Shown here in pieces: positions 35,896-37,918 of a stretch of DNA of 37,918 nt (position 1 is its first letter; each line of letters opens with the position of its first letter). The translations under genes were made by a program, and so were the position numbers. Source of the DNA: an uncultured Oxalobacteraceae bacterium (GTDB lineage: Bacteria; Pseudomonadota; Gammaproteobacteria; Burkholderiales; Burkholderiaceae); NCBI GenBank assembly GCA_946480015.1, contig CAMLIL010000055.1, positions 1-37,918 of the forward strand, given 5' to 3'. The notes beneath the pieces were generated by a model. The model was not told where the DNA came from. It searched no databases and worked only from the letters and a program-made list of their open reading frames with translations.

Positions 35896-37918
35896 ATGCC
35901 CAAGTCCGCCCCGCGCACCCTGCTTGCATTGGCCATTGCCAGTGCCTTCCCGCTCCACGCCGCTGTCGCCCAGGAAGCCGCGGCGCCGCCCGAAGCCAAG
36001 TCCGGCCAGCTCGAAACCGTCATCGTGACCGCTCAGCGGCGCTCCGAAAACATCAAGGACGTGCCGATGGCGATCACCACGCTGAAAGGCGAAAAGCTCG
36101 ACACGCTGACCGCCGCCGGCCAGGACATCCGCTTCCTGGCCGGGCGTTCGCCCAGCCTGAACGTCGAATCCGACTATGGCCGCTCGTTCCCGCGCTTTTA
36201 CATCCGCGGCCAGGGCAATACCGATTTCGACCTGAACGCATCGCAACCGGTCGGCCTGGTGGTTGACGACATCGTGCAGGAGAGCCCGATGCTCAAGGGC
36301 TTCCCGGTGTTCGACGTCGACCAGGTTGAAGTGCTGCGCGGGCCGCAGGGCACGCTGTTCGGACGTAATTCGCCGGCCGGCGTGATCAAGTTCGACTCGG
36401 CCAAGCCGGTGTTCAAAACCGAAGGCTACGGCACCATCGGCTTTGGCCGGCACGGCGCCGTGAACGTCGAAGGCGCGTACAACACCGCCATCAGCGATAC
36501 TGTCGCGGTGCGTCTGTCGATCCAGTCGCAAAACCGCGACGACTTCGTGCACAACCCGCGCCCGAACGCGATCACCAGGGATTTCGAGGGCTACCACGAC
36601 AATGCCGCGCGCCTGCAGGTGCTGGTCAAGCCCAGCCACGGCTTCAGCGCCCTGTTCAACGTGCACGCGCGCGACATGACCGGCAGCGCCACGCTGTTCC
36701 GCGCCAATATCATGAAGAAGGGGACCAATGAACTGGTCGACGGCTTCGACTACAACAGCTATCTGACCGATGGCGGCAACGAGCAATGGCTCAAGACCAA
36801 AGGCGCCAGCATGCGCCTGCGCTGGGATGGCGAGGGCATGACTTTCCACTCGATCACCGGCTATGAGAAGGCCGAGTTCTACAGCCGTGGCGACATCGAC
36901 GGCGGCTACGGCGCGGCCTTCCTCGGCAACGACGCCAGCGGCAAGCCGAACTACGGTCCCGGCTTCATCCCGTTCCCGGTCGAGACGGCCGACCTGCTGC
37001 CGGACCATCATCAGCTGACCCAGGAATTGCGCGTCGAATCGAATACCAAAGGACCGCTGCAATGGATTGCCGGCGTGTTCTACTTCGACGAGCATATTCA
37101 GATCGACAGCATCAGCTTTGACTCCTTCGCTCCGGGCAATCCGCAGAATCCGTTCTACGCGACGCAGCAGCAGGATTCCAGGTCGTACGCGGTGTTCGGC
37201 TCGCTCAACTACGCCGCCACCGGCCGGCTCAAGCTGCGCGGCGGGCTGCGCTACACCAACGACAAGAAGGACTTCTCGGCCAAGCGGGTGGAAGCGGTCA
37301 CCGCAGGGCCCTTCGTCATCAACAACAGTACCAGTAACGTCAGCGGCGACATCAGCGGTACCTTCGAGCTTAGCCGAGATACCAACCTGTTCGCGCGCCT
37401 GGCCAGCGGCTACCGTGCGCCCAGCATGCAAGGGCGCCTGAACGGCCTGGCCGACCGGCCATCGTTTGCCGACGCGGAAAAGGCCGTGTCGGTGGAGGCT
37501 GGCGTCAAGCAGGACCTGTGGGACAAGCGCGCGCGCCTGGCCGCGACCGTGTTCCGCTATCAGGTCAAGGACAAGCAGCTCACGGCCGGTTCGGGCACGA
37601 TCAACATGAATCAGCTGATTAACGCCGACAAGGTGATTGGGCAAGGCGTCGAACTCGACTTCCAGGCCAACCTGTCCGAATCGCTGCGCATGACCTTGGG
37701 CGCCAGCTACAACGACACCGAGATCAAGGACCCGAATCTGTTCGTGCAGACCTGCGGCAACCAGCCCAACACCAACGACGTGGCCGGCTGCACGCCGGTG
37801 GGCACGCCGGGGCCGTTCCCGTACACCCAGAAGCTCAACGGCGATCCGCTGCCGCGCGCGCCGAAGTGGCAGGCCAACTTCACGCTGCGCTACAGCACGC
37901 CGGTGGCCGATGGCGAGT
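35896..37918 (+). CDS. TonB-dependent outer-membrane receptor, truncated by the window end
   Basis: The frame is open from ATG 35896 to the window edge (674 codons). AAGGA lies upstream. The product has a signal peptide (LLALAIASAFPLHAAVAQ), a TonB box ETVIVTAQRRSEN (about residues 40-52), a plug domain with FYIRGQGNTDFDLN, VDQVEVLRGPQGTLFGRNSP and AGVIKFDS, and barrel strands such as LKLRGGLRYTNDKKDF and LFARLASGYRAPS. This is the common type of receptor in which the plug ends in LRGPQGTLFGRN. Being divergent from a nucleoside-type importer, it may bring nucleosides or related compounds across the outer membrane. This is inference; siderophores or sugars are also carried by such receptors. 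Confidence 0.94.
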   Translation, partial: MPKSAPRTLLALAIASAFPLHAAVAQEAAAPPEAKSGQLETVIVTAQRRSENIKDVPMAITTLKGEKLDTLTAAGQDIRFLAGRSPSLNVESDYGRSFPRFYIRGQGNTDFDLNASQPVGLVVDDIVQESPMLKGFPVFDVDQVEVLRGPQGTLFGRNSPAGVIKFDSAKPVFKTEGYGTIGFGRHGAVNVEGAYNTAISDTVAVRLSIQSQNRDDFVHNPRPNAITRDFEGYHDNAARLQVLVKPSHGFSALFNVHARDMTGSATLFRANIMKKGTNELVDGFDYNSYLTDGGNEQWLKTKGASMRLRWDGEGMTFHSITGYEKAEFYSRGDIDGGYGAAFLGNDASGKPNYGPGFIPFPVETADLLPDHHQLTQELRVESNTKGPLQWIAGVFYFDEHIQIDSISFDSFAPGNPQNPFYATQQQDSRSYAVFGSLNYAATGRLKLRGGLRYTNDKKDFSAKRVEAVTAGPFVINNSTSNVSGDISGTFELSRDTNLFARLASGYRAPSMQGRLNGLADRPSFADAEKAVSVEAGVKQDLWDKRARLAATVFRYQVKDKQLTAGSGTINMNQLINADKVIGQGVELDFQANLSESLRMTLGASYNDTEIKDPNLFVQTCGNQPNTNDVAGCTPVGTPGPFPYTQKLNGDPLPRAPKWQANFTLRYSTPVADGE

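Noticed and set aside
35866..37918. The second TonB receptor as a broken gene, because no closed open frame covers it on the plus strand
   Set aside because: Translation from ATG 35896 is uninterrupted to the last base; only the window edge ends it.

Overview
The window looks like a chromosomal segment of a high-G+C betaproteobacterium, most likely the Massilia/Duganella/Janthinobacterium part of Oxalobacteraceae. The basis is the Burkholderiales-type pilB-pilC-pilD-coaE-zapD block, uniformly GC-rich codon use and the mix of TonB-dependent receptors with secreted hydrolases. This assignment is inference; there is no rRNA gene in the window. I see no tRNA, CRISPR array, insertion sequence or phage gene.

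Layout: (1) 1-9172, minus strand: housekeeping and type IV pilus genes (zapD partial, coaE, pilD, a YbaL-type antiporter placed between pilD and pilC, pilC, pilB), a CNNM/CorC-type protein and a divergent ClpP-like protein. (2) 9246-18158: purine catabolism. uraH is divergent from puuE, followed by tightly overlapping xdhA-xdhB-xdhC-guaD and an exported adenosine-deaminase-like enzyme. (3) 18302-20563: a 753-residue protein unlike its neighbours in composition. It has a Cys-His-Asp arrangement like the EspL/OspD (ShET2-type) type III effector proteases, six 42-43-residue tandem repeats, and an HrpL-type promoter motif about 50 bases upstream. (4) 20564-28312: a TonB-dependent receptor with its own terminator, then an apparent operon of exported 5'-nucleotidase, phospholipase-D-like enzyme, S1/P1 nuclease and a MipA/OmpV outer-membrane protein. 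(5) 28286-35200, minus strand: a GH3 glycosidase with a LacI-type operator, and a complete BMP-family (nucleoside-type) ABC importer. (6) 35896 to the end: a second TonB-dependent receptor, truncated by the window edge and divergent from the importer.

Regions 2, 4, 5 and 6 read together as a nucleic-acid scavenging and purine-use locus. The S1/P1 nuclease would cut single-stranded nucleic acid, the 5'-nucleotidase would release nucleosides, the exported deaminase would act on adenosine, the TonB receptors and BMP importer would carry products inward, and GuaD, XdhABC, UraH and PuuE would take purines towards allantoate. Urate oxidase and OHCU decarboxylase are not in the window. The most surprising item is the EspL/OspD-like candidate effector with its own hrp box in an otherwise metabolic region.
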